A DNA stretch of 64,000 nucleotides from RI-153 sp963752935 (GTDB taxonomy: Bacteria; Chloroflexota; Anaerolineae; Caldilineales; Caldilineaceae). Positions 47,792 to 56,250 of this stretch are shown one piece after another. The stretch covers positions 1 through 64,000 of the forward strand of contig CAVWAL010000022.1 of NCBI GenBank assembly GCA_963752935.1, written 5' to 3'. The notes under the pieces were generated by a model. The model did not search any database and was not told where the DNA came from. It worked only from the letters and a program-made list of their open reading frames with translations. Numbering within the stretch: position 1 is the stretch's first letter; the number at the start of each line of letters is the position of its first letter. The position numbers and the translations under genes were made by a program.

Positions 47792-48745
47792 TTACTCCCT
47801 ATTCAACACTGCGCCTTCTTCGAGCCAGAGTTCCAGTGTGCGGCCCACACGTTGAAGGGCCTCCGCGCTGACTCTATCGGCGGTATCGGCCAGGGTTGCG
47901 CGGTGTCGATACACTGGATCTGTGACTTCGGCAAATGGAATCCCCGCCCGTTCAAACGGATTGGGCGGAACATCCTCTACCGGGGACGGGGCGTCCATCG
48001 TCCATTGCGTATAGCCTAGTGCATTGGCAACCTGCCACAGGGCATCGATTAAAGCGCGGTCCCCTGTTTGCGGACGCACAATCGTCTGATCCATATCGCC
48101 GACGCCGTTGACCGAAACGGCGAACTCCGGCTGAGCACAGCGCGGCAACGAGTCGATCTGATCGACAAAATACCGACCGCCCATATTGGCATCCCAACCG
48201 GGGATTCCGCCATTGTTGCCTGCGTCCAGGAAAACCAGACAGACTTCGTGTCCTCCCTGATTGACTTCCAGCGTGCGCGCCAGTTCCAACAGCACCGCCA
48301 CACCTGAGGCATTGTCATTGGCGCCCAGCATGGGTTCGCTGCGCCGCGCGGCGACAGAGTCCTGGTCTGCATAGAGGCGGCTATCGTAGTTGGCGGTCAG
48401 CATGACGGTGGGGCCCGTGCCGCGCACGGCCAGGATGTTGCGGGCGGGGATTTCGGCTTCGGTCACCTGGAACGGCTGAATGTACACCGACCATCCCAGT
48501 TGACCTAACTCTTCGATCAACCAGTCTCCCGTGGCTTCATTCCCCGGCGATCCCGTAAAGCGCGGGCCGTAGCCGATCTGCTGGTTCAGATGCATCATGG
48601 CCTGTTGGCCCGAGAAGGTGGGGTTGGCTGTTGCCGGGTCAACCAGTCCGTAGCCCAGGTAAGCAAAAAAGCCGATAGCTGCCAATAAGGCAGCGATCAG
48701 CGAGATTTCGATTGAGTATGCACGGATTGGCTGCAAAAACGTCAC
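47792..48745 (-). CDS. M28-family peptidase-like membrane protein, metal-site residues altered
   Basis: The 317-residue protein has one N-terminal transmembrane helix (LIAALLAAIGFFAYLGYGL), then an M28/glutaminyl-cyclase-like extracellular domain. Family landmarks are visible: 'QQIGYGPRFTGSPGNEATGDWL', 'TVMLTANYDSRLYA', 'LGANDNASGVAVLLELAR' and 'HRATLADTADRVS'. In active M28 enzymes the second motif is AHYDS (metal His), and two adjacent Glu follow in 'D.EE'. Here these read ANYDS and FLDAGNNG, so one metal ligand and the catalytic Glu pair are missing. It may be a pseudoenzyme with a binding role. It is 20 bp downstream of der. Confidence 0.8.
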   Translation of the reverse strand: MTFLQPIRAYSIEISLIAALLAAIGFFAYLGYGLVDPATANPTFSGQQAMMHLNQQIGYGPRFTGSPGNEATGDWLIEELGQLGWSVYIQPFQVTEAEIPARNILAVRGTGPTVMLTANYDSRLYADQDSVAARRSEPMLGANDNASGVAVLLELARTLEVNQGGHEVCLVFLDAGNNGGIPGWDANMGGRYFVDQIDSLPRCAQPEFAVSVNGVGDMDQTIVRPQTGDRALIDALWQVANALGYTQWTMDAPSPVEDVPPNPFERAGIPFAEVTDPVYRHRATLADTADRVSAEALQRVGRTLELWLEEGAVLNRE

Positions 48746-48765
48746 GGCGCCGCCCTCGGCAAAGT

Positions 48766-50148
48766 CTACTCGTCTTTCCTATTGCGTCGCCGCATAAAGA
48801 TGCGGATCGGCGTGCCCAAGAAAGGATAGTATTCACGAATCTGATTTTCCAGATAGCGCACATAGCTGAAATGCGCCAGATCGGGATCATTGACAAACAA
48901 GATGAAGGTCGGCGGGGCGGTATCTGCCTGTGTTGCATAGTAGATACGCAAACGGCGACCCGTGTGGCTGGCAGGCGGTGTGCGATCATAGGCCTCTTGG
49001 ATCAGCCGGTTCAACTCGCTGGTGGGGATGCGATGCTTGCGCTCGGTGGCCACGGCTAGCGCCGTGGGCAGTACCGTATGGATGCGCTGTTTGGTCAGGG
49101 CGCTGATAAAGATCACCGGCACATAATCAAGGAACTTGAGTTCCTGACGTACCTGACGCGTATACTCCACCATCGTGTTGCTGTCTTTCTCGACCGTATC
49201 CCACTTGTTGACAATGACAACGACGCTCGTCTGCTTTTCGAGCACGTAGCCTGCCACATGTGCATCCTGGGCGGTGACGCCGTCAGCGCCGTCAATCAGC
49301 AGCAGCGCAACGTCGGCGCGGTCGATTCCTTGCATGCTGCGTAAGACGCTGTACTTCTCGATGCCCGGCTCCACTTTGCCACGGCGACGGATACCGGCCG
49401 TGTCAATCAACCGGATCTTCTGTCCTTCGTAGATCAACTCTGTATCAATAAAGTCGCGCGTCGTCCCTGGCACGTTGCTGACGATGGCGCGCTCCTGGCC
49501 CAGGAGGCCGTTGAGCAGGCTGCTCTTGCCCACATTCGGGCGGCCGACGATGGAGATGCTGACGCGTTCATCCTCGTCTTCATCGACCGGATATTCGGGC
49601 AACACTTTGACCAACTCGTCGAGTAGATCGCCCACACCGTCGCCATGATAGGCGCTAATCGGCACAGGTTCGCTAAGTCCCAGCAGCCAAAACTCGGCGG
49701 CGTTAAGCTGCCGCTCCTTGCTTTCCGCTTTATTGACGGCCACAAAGATCGGCTTTGTGCTCAGGCGCAGCGATTCCGCAAGCTCTTGATCCGCCGCGGT
49801 GACCCCATCTTTGCCGTCGACTACCAGGATAATGGCGTCCGACTCTTCCATCGCCAGTTTCACTTGATTCTGAATCTCGGCGATGAAGAGGAGCGAATCT
49901 TGGGCCAGAGGAGAGGCCCCTGGGATCTGCGTTCGATACTCAGCCGTCGATTGTGCTTCAAGGCCGCCGGTATCGATCACAATGAAGCCAACGCCATTCC
50001 AGTCGCTTTCACCGTAAATTCGATCGCGCGTCGTGCCGGGCAGATCTTCCACGATCGCGATCCGTGTTCCGGTGAGACGATTAAACAATGTTGACTTTCC
50101 TACATTAGGCCGCCCAACCAGGGCAACCACAGGCTTACGCATACTCAT
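48766..50148 (-). CDS. der: Ribosome biogenesis GTPase Der (EngA)
   Basis: The 460-residue protein has two tandem GTPase domains. The first has P-loop GRPNVGKSTLFNRLTG, switch 'PGTTRDRIYG' and 'DTGGLE'. Its NKxD-type motif reads VNKAES. The second has GRPNVGKSSLLNGLLGQ, 'PGTTRDFIDTE', 'DTAGIRRRGKV' and 'VNKWD'. A C-terminal KH-like domain ends 'NQIREYYPFLGTPIRIFMRRRNRKDE'. Der is needed for 50S subunit maturation. The first domain carries a roughly 25-residue insert after DTGGLE (YRTQIPGASPLAQDSLLF). The ATG at 50142 is an equally good start. Confidence 0.97.
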   Translation of the reverse strand: MSMRKPVVALVGRPNVGKSTLFNRLTGTRIAIVEDLPGTTRDRIYGESDWNGVGFIVIDTGGLEAQSTAEYRTQIPGASPLAQDSLLFIAEIQNQVKLAMEESDAIILVVDGKDGVTAADQELAESLRLSTKPIFVAVNKAESKERQLNAAEFWLLGLSEPVPISAYHGDGVGDLLDELVKVLPEYPVDEDEDERVSISIVGRPNVGKSSLLNGLLGQERAIVSNVPGTTRDFIDTELIYEGQKIRLIDTAGIRRRGKVEPGIEKYSVLRSMQGIDRADVALLLIDGADGVTAQDAHVAGYVLEKQTSVVVIVNKWDTVEKDSNTMVEYTRQVRQELKFLDYVPVIFISALTKQRIHTVLPTALAVATERKHRIPTSELNRLIQEAYDRTPPASHTGRRLRIYYATQADTAPPTFILFVNDPDLAHFSYVRYLENQIREYYPFLGTPIRIFMRRRNRKDE

Positions 50149-50172
50149 AGTTGGTCTCTTTTACCCTGCAAT

Positions 50173-50203
50173 AAAAAAGCGGCGCCGCTAGTGCTACCGC
50201 TTT
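50173..50203 (-). terminator. intrinsic terminator after cdaR
   Basis: On the minus strand AAAGCGG and CCGCTTTTTT pair around a 14-nt loop that itself contains GGCGCC. The run of six T follows the stem. It lies about 95 bp after the cdaR stop and before der. Confidence 0.65.
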
Positions 50204-50298
50204 CATCTGTCTAGCTTCTTCAATTAATTGTACCGCGTCGACCTGTGTGGCACCTAATTGTCATGAACCCCATACAGATCGAGCGCTGCCCATCGGCT

Positions 50299-51654
50299 TC
50301 ACACCGGCAGGTGCTGCGGCCACCTAAAGCCTTCGGGCGTCGTCGTCGGCGACGGTGTCGGCACAGGGATCGTGCCCCCGGGGGGTGATGGTGTTCCTGC
50401 ATTGGTGCCTGTCGGCTCTGGCGTCACCAGCGCTTCTATGGTGACTTCCACGGCCTGTGGAATCACCCCCTCAACGTTGATGCCCTCCGGCGCAACAATC
50501 GTGGGGACAACCACATGGCTGCCCGGTAACAGCCCCGAAAGATCGAGCGTGACGCGCACATCATCAGAATTGATGGCGTCGAGTCGCGGCAGTGGTCCGC
50601 TGACGATCACGTCGATGCGGGCCAGCGAAACGATGGCGCGCAAGGTGCTGTCCAGTCCTTGAATAATGGGTGGACGGCTCAATGGAATGCTGCTGACGAT
50701 AGGCGAGATTGTCACCTCGGCCGTGACGCTGGCGTCGCCCAGCGTAGAAACGTTCGCCGGCAGGATCAAAGGCAAGCGTTCACGTACATCGCTTGTGGCA
50801 TTTTCAATGTTGAGCACAGGGGTTTCGACAAAGCCGCCGACTTCAAGCAGCGCCTCGGGGCTGCCGCGCAGGATCACTGTACCCGGATCCGAAGAGATGC
50901 TGGTTAGCCGGTAGCCGGGCGCCGGTTGTCCTTCTACGGTGACAACGACAGCCACCTCTTTTCGCCCCGGTCTCTGTACGATCGGCACGACGATCAGAGC
51001 GTTTTGTGGTTCGATTGTCACCCGATCCACCGGCAGGTTTTGGGCGCTACGTGGGGATAAGGACTGCGTGCGCTCCACCTGACTTTTGGCACTGCGCAGG
51101 AAGACTTCCGCTACGGCGCTGTTGACTTGTTCGACCTGCGTACGTGGACCGCTGACCGTCACGGTTTCCGGTTCGATCAGCGCCTCTTGCGCTTCATAGC
51201 TAAAGGCCGGGCTATCCATCACTTCAACCTGGATGGGAACCGTCTTCGTGATCAGTTCTTCGATCTGAACGCGGAGTTGGCGAGGCTGCTGATCAACCAC
51301 GATCACTTCGGTATCAACAGGATCAACGATGATCGGGACTTCATAGATTCCAGGTTGGCGACCGCTCAGATCGATGTACGCATTGAAGTCGTCGGGCGAG
51401 ATGTTTTCCCAAGTGCTTTGTGGTGCGCGCAGTGTGAGGAAGACGTTGCGTTTGGTCAGATCCTGTAAGGTTTGCGTGCCATCGGCGAGACCGAGGACTT
51501 CAACGGAGACCGGCTGATCAAACTCCTGGCGCACGAGTGGATTCTCTTGATCGATCGCAAAAAACCAGACGATCAGCGCCAGCAGCACCGACATGATCAA
51601 GGTGCTGAGGTTTTCACGCATACGGTTATTGAGTTTGAACACTGTGCTCTGCAT
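50299..51654 (-). CDS. cdaR: CdaR-like protein with YbbR domains
   Basis: The 451-residue protein has an N-terminal transmembrane helix (LIMSVLLALIVWFFAI) and about four YbbR-type beta-rich repeats. Repeated strings are 'YEVPIIVDPVD..VIVVDQQPRQLRVQIEE', 'VSGPRTQVEQVNSAVAEVFL', 'VILRGSPEALLEVGGFVETPVL' and 'SGLLPGSHVVVPTIVAPEGINV'. A Pro/Thr-rich tail follows. CdaR binds and modulates the diadenylate cyclase CdaA on the outer side of the membrane in Firmicutes. Its first codons overlap the last 29 bases of the cdaA-like gene, supporting co-translation. Confidence 0.9.
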   Translation of the reverse strand: MQSTVFKLNNRMRENLSTLIMSVLLALIVWFFAIDQENPLVRQEFDQPVSVEVLGLADGTQTLQDLTKRNVFLTLRAPQSTWENISPDDFNAYIDLSGRQPGIYEVPIIVDPVDTEVIVVDQQPRQLRVQIEELITKTVPIQVEVMDSPAFSYEAQEALIEPETVTVSGPRTQVEQVNSAVAEVFLRSAKSQVERTQSLSPRSAQNLPVDRVTIEPQNALIVVPIVQRPGRKEVAVVVTVEGQPAPGYRLTSISSDPGTVILRGSPEALLEVGGFVETPVLNIENATSDVRERLPLILPANVSTLGDASVTAEVTISPIVSSIPLSRPPIIQGLDSTLRAIVSLARIDVIVSGPLPRLDAINSDDVRVTLDLSGLLPGSHVVVPTIVAPEGINVEGVIPQAVEVTIEALVTPEPTGTNAGTPSPPGGTIPVPTPSPTTTPEGFRWPQHLPV

Positions 51655-52474
51655 TCACTTCTTCCTGCTCACTACCGGCCTCCGGCGTCCGTGGATCGTA
51701 GAATTCAGTTAGGATCCTGCGCAGTCGATTGTTGTCGAGCCGACGTGTGATGCGGCCATTACGTGCAATGGAGATAGCGCCCGTCTCTTCGGAGACTGCG
51801 ACAGAAAGCGCATCGGATTGTTCTGTGATGCCAATCGCCGCCCGGTGACGGGTTCCCAGTTGTGGATCCAGGAGATCTCGATGGGTGAGCGGAAGGACGC
51901 AGGCAGCGGCGGCGATCCGTCCATCGCGTACGATCAGGGCGCCATCATGCAGCGCCGTCTTGGGGAAGAAGATGGTTGTGAGCAGTTCGGCGCTGACTTC
52001 CCCCTTAATGGGAACGCCACGATCGATGTACTCGCCCAACCCTGTCGTCCCCTCCAGAACGATCAGCGCGCCAAAGCGATTGTCTGCCAGTTGTTCACAC
52101 GCTTTGACGATTTCGTTGATCATCTGTTGGGTATCTGCGCCCTCCACGCGTCGGTTAAGGAAAGGGGTTCCTCGGCCCACTCGTTCGAGGGCGCGACGCA
52201 GTTCCGGCTGAAAAATCACAGGGATCGCCACCAGCACCGCCCATGAACTACTACGCAGCAACCAGCTAAAGGCGGTTAACTCTACTGTGCGGCTGACAAC
52301 GGCCACCACCAGGGCGATGACCAGAATCCCGCGCAGTAACTGAACGGCTTGTGTTCCCCGAAAGAGCCGAAGCAGGATATAGAAAAAGAGAGCGACAAGG
52401 CTCAGATCGATGATACTCTGCCAGTTCCACAACCGACCGAGGATCGGTAACAAGTCACTCATGTGCGACAGCAC
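51626..52474 (-). CDS. cdaA: Diadenylate cyclase (c-di-AMP synthase), CdaA type
   Basis: The 282-residue protein has three N-terminal transmembrane helices ('IIDLSLVALFFYILLRLFRG', 'LLRGILVIALVVAVVS', 'LLRSSSWAVLVAIPVIF'). The DAC domain follows with 'FQPELRRALERVGRG', the catalytic 'LHDGALIVRDGRIAAA' and the nucleotide-binding 'GTRHRAAIGITEQSDA'. It condenses two ATP into c-di-AMP, which in other bacteria controls potassium and wall homeostasis. It sits between argF and cdaR. The ATG at 52462 is an alternative to the GTG at 52474. Confidence 0.96.
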   Translation of the reverse strand: MLSHMSDLLPILGRLWNWQSIIDLSLVALFFYILLRLFRGTQAVQLLRGILVIALVVAVVSRTVELTAFSWLLRSSSWAVLVAIPVIFQPELRRALERVGRGTPFLNRRVEGADTQQMINEIVKACEQLADNRFGALIVLEGTTGLGEYIDRGVPIKGEVSAELLTTIFFPKTALHDGALIVRDGRIAAAACVLPLTHRDLLDPQLGTRHRAAIGITEQSDALSVAVSEETGAISIARNGRITRRLDNNRLRRILTEFYDPRTPEAGSEQEEVNAEHSVQTQ

Positions 52475-52485
52475 CAGTGGCAGAC

Positions 52486-53421
52486 CTATTCAAGCGGCAC
52501 ATTCCCCAATAAATGGGCCAGCACGGCCTTCTGCGCATGCAGCCGATTGTGCGCCTGAGGAAAGAGCACACTGCTAGAGCCATCTGCAACGTCATCGCTG
52601 ATTTCTTCGCCGCGATGGGCGGGCAAGCAGTGCATCACCAGCGTCGCCGGGTTCTGTGTCCGCGCAAGGAGTTCGGCGTTCACCTGGTATGGCGGGAAGA
52701 TCTTCATGCGCTGCTCGCGTTGCTCTTCCTGGCCCATGCTTGTCCACACATCGGTGTAGAGAATGTCTGCACCGATAACGCCGTCCAGATCATCGGTAAT
52801 CACGACTTCGCCTTCGCCGGTGTTCAAAACGTCGGGCGAAGGTGTGTAGCCGACAGGGGCAACAATCCGCACATTCATGCCGACTTTGCCGGCGGCCATA
52901 ATCAGGCTCGTCGCTACGTTGTTATCGCCATCCCCGACGTAGACCAGGGTGCGATCCGCCAGATCACCCAACTGTTCCCATGCCGTAAAAACGTCGGTAA
53001 GGGCCTGACAGGGGTGGCTGAAATCACTCAAACCGTTGATGACCGGCACACTGCCCCAAGATGCCAGATCGAGAATATGTTGGTGATCGAAAACACGCGC
53101 CATCACCCCATCCACATAGCCGCTGAGCACACGCGCCACGTCGGCCGCACTCTCGCGGCTGCCCAGCCCAACTTCCTGAGGACTAAGGTAGAACGCATAG
53201 CCGCCCAAGTGCTGCATCCCCATTTCAAAGCTAACGCGGGTGCGCAACGAGGGCTTTTGGAAGATCATAGCCAGCGACTTGTGCGCCAGGATCGGTTCGT
53301 TCTTGCCGGACTGCATACGTTCGTCTTTGAGCCGTTTGGCCAGACGAAGAAGCCCCCAAAACTGTTCGCTGGAAATTTCGTTTAGATCGGTGAAATGAGT
53401 CAAAGGTTTAATAGAAGACAC
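52486..53421 (-). CDS. argF: Ornithine carbamoyltransferase
   Basis: The 311-residue enzyme carries the carbamoyl phosphate motif 'KPSLRTRVSFEMGM' (Leu where many OTCs have Thr), 'GLGSRESAADVARVLSGYVD', the signature 'FSHPCQALTDVFTAWEQLG' and the C-terminal 'VMHCLPAHRGEEISDDV' with its conserved Cys. It makes citrulline from ornithine and carbamoyl phosphate in arginine synthesis. The GTG at 53421 is chosen because AGGGA lies seven bases upstream and the product then begins at the family's 'SSIKPLTHFTDL'. A longer reading to 53499 is possible. No other arg genes are nearby. It may be co-transcribed with cdaA and cdaR. Confidence 0.93.
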   Translation of the reverse strand: MSSIKPLTHFTDLNEISSEQFWGLLRLAKRLKDERMQSGKNEPILAHKSLAMIFQKPSLRTRVSFEMGMQHLGGYAFYLSPQEVGLGSRESAADVARVLSGYVDGVMARVFDHQHILDLASWGSVPVINGLSDFSHPCQALTDVFTAWEQLGDLADRTLVYVGDGDNNVATSLIMAAGKVGMNVRIVAPVGYTPSPDVLNTGEGEVVITDDLDGVIGADILYTDVWTSMGQEEQREQRMKIFPPYQVNAELLARTQNPATLVMHCLPAHRGEEISDDVADGSSSVLFPQAHNRLHAQKAVLAHLLGNVPLE

Positions 53422-53484
53422 AGATCGTTCCCTGTTCGATGCGTGCTTGATGGCTACTGACTGCTGGGCCCGATGGGCTGGTGA

Positions 53485-53566
53485 TGCATCAAGGGTCACT
53501 GAATGGGTAGGGGCGCTGCTTGCTGCGCCCCTACGGTATTGCCATCACGTGACCTTTGACATGACA
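53485..53566. repeat. palindromic intergenic element, family P, copy 3 (internally deleted)
   Basis: The core 53507-53534 begins with the same 24 bases as the left arm of copy 1, then jumps directly to the last four bases of the right arm, leaving a 10-bp hairpin. The right flank (GTATTGCCATCACGTGACC) matches the left flank of copy 1 in reverse complement, with a final TGACATGACA. Confidence 0.75.
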
Positions 53567-53582
53567 CGATAGTGATATCAGG

Positions 53583-54383
53583 CTAGACGCCTGCGATCAC
53601 GGGGTTAGACAATGTGGCCAACCCTTCGATTTCGACGGTCACCGTATCGCCAGGATGCAAGGGGCCAACCCCTTCCGGCGTACCGGTGAGGACGAGATCG
53701 CCCGGCTCGAGCGTCATAAACTGCGACACGAACGAAAGCACCTTCCCAATCGAGTGGACAAACTTGGCAGTGTTGCTTTCCTGGCGTACTTCGCCGTTGA
53801 CGAGACAGCGGATTGTTTTGTTTTCGGGATCGAAGCTCGTATCCAGCCAGGGGCCTACCGGCCCGAATGTGTCGAAGTTCTTGCCGCGTGTCCACTGCAC
53901 ATCGCGTTTCTGCAGATCTCGCGCCGTGATGTCGTTGGCGCATGTGTACCCCAGGATAATGTTATGGGCATCCTGTGGGCTGAGGTAGCGGGCCCGTTTG
54001 CCAATCACCAGGGCCAACTCTCCTTCATAATCCACGCGCTCGCTAATTGACGGCAAGATCACCGATTCGCCTTGCCCGATGAGGGTTGTGGCTGCTTTCA
54101 AAAAGATAGCCGGCTCTTCGGGCACTTCATTCCCGAACTCGGCTGCATGCTCGGCGTAGTTGCGCCCAACACAGATGATCTTGCGCGGATCACAAGGCGG
54201 CAACAGTTTGATGTCATCCAATAGCAGAGGGCTGCCTTCGATTTCAGGCGCGAAATCCCGCGCCAATCGGGGGCTTTCATAGGGCGCTCGCCGTAAAGGA
54301 TATACATACTTTTCCAGTAGAAGCCCCCACGTGGGCTTTCCTCGATTATCGTCTACATTCGTTACGTAACGCACAATACGCAT
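53583..54383 (-). CDS. Fumarylacetoacetate hydrolase family protein
   Basis: The 266-residue protein starts MRIVRYVTNVDDNRGKPTWG and has the FAH fold motifs 'KIICVGRNYAEHAAEFG', 'PAIFLKAATTLIGQGESVILP', the metal-binding 'VDYEGELALVIGKRARYL' and 'LGYTCANDITARDLQ'. 'TGTPEGVGPLHPGDTVTVEIEG' ends the fold. Such enzymes are divalent-metal hydrolases or decarboxylases of 2-oxo acids (acylpyruvases). The exact substrate is not predictable. The ATG at 54383 fits the family; an in-frame extension to 54539 is encoded by a 91-bp repeat element and is discarded. Confidence 0.92.
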   Translation of the reverse strand: MRIVRYVTNVDDNRGKPTWGLLLEKYVYPLRRAPYESPRLARDFAPEIEGSPLLLDDIKLLPPCDPRKIICVGRNYAEHAAEFGNEVPEEPAIFLKAATTLIGQGESVILPSISERVDYEGELALVIGKRARYLSPQDAHNIILGYTCANDITARDLQKRDVQWTRGKNFDTFGPVGPWLDTSFDPENKTIRCLVNGEVRQESNTAKFVHSIGKVLSFVSQFMTLEPGDLVLTGTPEGVGPLHPGDTVTVEIEGLATLSNPVIAGV

Positions 54384-54457
54384 AGCAAGTTCCGCCCTTG
54401 GTGGATTGATAAAAGGGTTTCGTAACCGTCTACAGCCGAGAAGGTACTCTACACACT

Positions 54458-54548
54458 CTAGTAAATCCCGGCGGAAATTTGTCCACGTTTCCGACCAGAG
54501 GTAGGAATGCCAAATTTCCGCCGTGGTATTTACGCCCAACTGTACTAG
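54458..54548. repeat. 91-bp palindromic element, copy A
   Basis: Bounded by CTAG at both ends, it reads on the minus strand CTAGTA...GGCGTAAATACCACGGCGG and closes with CCGCCGGGATTTACTAG. The same element occurs at 56327-56417 and 59255-59345. The terminal CTAG supplies the TAG stop of the HD-domain gene and the element occupies the leader of the FAH-family gene. Confidence 0.88.
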
Positions 54549-55288
54549 GAAAACCGAACATTGTTGATGATCAGTCTGAACTCGCAGTTTAGGAACTGCA
54601 CAGCCTGTCTCACCATTGTCATGCGGCTTAAGAAGATCTCAAAATATTCGATGACTTGTGCAAAATTCGTGTCGATTTCAAGCTCCAGGGCAATCACATT
54701 GTCTTCGGCTAGAACCCGCACAAAGCTGCGCGTGGCGGCATAGTTCACCCGATCATGGATGTCAAACTGCGCCATATCAGGGTTCTGCACCCGACTGCGA
54801 TGCACATCGGCCTTGTCTGCAATGATGACGGCCGCGGCGACGGGATCGGTTGCTGTGCCCCGTTCTTCCTCGTGATTGCCGATCGCATTCATGATCAGGG
54901 CGATCTCATCGGATGCCATTCCCAGCCGCTTCAAGATCGGCCATGCCATCAAGGCGCCGCTCTGTGCATGGTTCTCGCGGTGGATCAGATTGCCGATATC
55001 GTGAACATAACCCGCCATATGCGCCAACTGGCTGGTTCGCTCGTCAAAGTCGAGCCGATCCAGAATGTTTTCGGCAATATGCCCTACGAGGCCGGCATGG
55101 CGTTGGCCATGCTCGGTGTAGCCAAGCGCACGTAGACTTTCGTTGGCCTGCCTCACAAACGCGATGACTTCTGCATCGCGGCGCAACTCTTCGATGGTGA
55201 GGCGGGGCACGTCAGGTTGTGCGATCTCCTGAATCTTGCCTGTTTCTGACGCGTCGTTTTCTACTGATTCGAAGTTGCTCACTGTCAT
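54545..55288 (-). CDS. HD-domain metal-dependent phosphohydrolase
   Basis: The 247-residue protein has an N-terminal disordered part and an HD domain from about residue 55. The HD motifs are 'EHGQRHAGLVGHIAENIL', 'LAHMAGYVHDIGNLIHRENHA' (the HD pair) and 'IGNHEEERGTATDPVAAAVIIADKAD'. A C-terminal alpha/beta domain of about 70 residues carries 'VNYAATRSFVRVLAEDNVIALELEI'. It is probably a phosphohydrolase acting on nucleotides or cyclic nucleotides; the target is unknown. Its TAG stop coincides with the CTAG end of a 91-bp repeat, so the original C-terminus could have been different. Confidence 0.85.
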   Translation of the reverse strand: MTVSNFESVENDASETGKIQEIAQPDVPRLTIEELRRDAEVIAFVRQANESLRALGYTEHGQRHAGLVGHIAENILDRLDFDERTSQLAHMAGYVHDIGNLIHRENHAQSGALMAWPILKRLGMASDEIALIMNAIGNHEEERGTATDPVAAAVIIADKADVHRSRVQNPDMAQFDIHDRVNYAATRSFVRVLAEDNVIALELEIDTNFAQVIEYFEIFLSRMTMVRQAVQFLNCEFRLIINNVRFS

Positions 55289-55338
55289 GCTTCGTTTCTT
55301 GGTGGTTGACTGTACCGGTGAATTTTAGCCAGTTGATC

Positions 55339-56250
55339 TTACAAGAGCGCCGTCTGCCCAATCGCCAAGGCGCTTAGGATCAGCGCCACCGGCCACCAGA
55401 ATTCTACCTGGCGCAGCGGCTGTTTGCGATAGACTGCCAACCACGTGGGCAGCCAGAGTACGCTGAGCAGGGCCAGCCACAGAGGCGCCTGGGCCACAAC
55501 GATCTGAATGCTGATGCCAATCTGGGCCAGTGCCACAGCCGCCAAACCCAGTCTATCCTGCGAGGCTTCGAGGTTGCGGTTCGCACCCCACAGGTGAAGC
55601 GTCCACAACACGGCGAGGATCAAGGGATTGCGCCAGTTGGCGCTCGCCTCACCGGCGAAGAGTTCACCGGCGAAGAGTAACATCGTTGCCCCCCAGGGGA
55701 GCAGCACGCTGACCAACGCGTGCAGCATCACAATGGGCATCAACTCTACCTGGCGATGCAGCCAACCGGCAATGCTGATCACAACCACGACGAGCGTTAG
55801 CCAAAAGAGCGCCATGTCGAGGCTCAGGGCCACGATCAGGGCCAGCAGAATGCCCGGCAGCGCCACACGCCCCAAGACCGGTAGAATCCCCGGGCTGTCG
55901 GTTCCAAAAAGCCGCGCCGCCGGTGAGCCGGCCCGTAAATAGGGAAGCCAGAACCGAGGCTTTTGGAGCGGCTGCTCCAGGCTCGGCACGCTATTGGGCA
56001 CCGTCATTGATCCCCAAATGCTCCCCCACAATAGATCAAGCAACAGGAAAAGCAGTAGCAGCCGCGCCGGATCGATCAGATCCAGGCGGCCGGCAAACCC
56101 AATGCTAAGCAGCGCCGCCGCCATGGTCCAACCGCCGGCAATGCGCCAGGGGGAGCGTTCCAGCCAGATACGACCATCGAACACTGCACTGCTGTTGGTG
56201 TTCCATAGGGTTGACCGTACAGCAGCCGATCGCACTCGCCCATGCTGCAT
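55339..56250 (-). CDS. Polytopic membrane protein of unknown function
   Basis: The 303-residue protein is mostly hydrophobic with about eight predicted helices. Examples are 'IAGGWTMAAALLSIGFAG', 'LLLLFLLLDLLWGSIWGSM', 'ALPGILLALIVALSLDMALFW' and 'VLLPWGATMLLFAGELFAG'. I do not recognise a family; UbiA-type Asp-rich motifs are absent. The ATG at 56250 has AGGA upstream. The frame stays open to 56544, but that part is encoded by the 91-bp repeat and its surroundings and is not considered coding. It lies upstream of the HD gene with a 50-bp gap. Confidence 0.65.
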   Translation of the reverse strand: MQHGRVRSAAVRSTLWNTNSSAVFDGRIWLERSPWRIAGGWTMAAALLSIGFAGRLDLIDPARLLLLFLLLDLLWGSIWGSMTVPNSVPSLEQPLQKPRFWLPYLRAGSPAARLFGTDSPGILPVLGRVALPGILLALIVALSLDMALFWLTLVVVVISIAGWLHRQVELMPIVMLHALVSVLLPWGATMLLFAGELFAGEASANWRNPLILAVLWTLHLWGANRNLEASQDRLGLAAVALAQIGISIQIVVAQAPLWLALLSVLWLPTWLAVYRKQPLRQVEFWWPVALILSALAIGQTALL

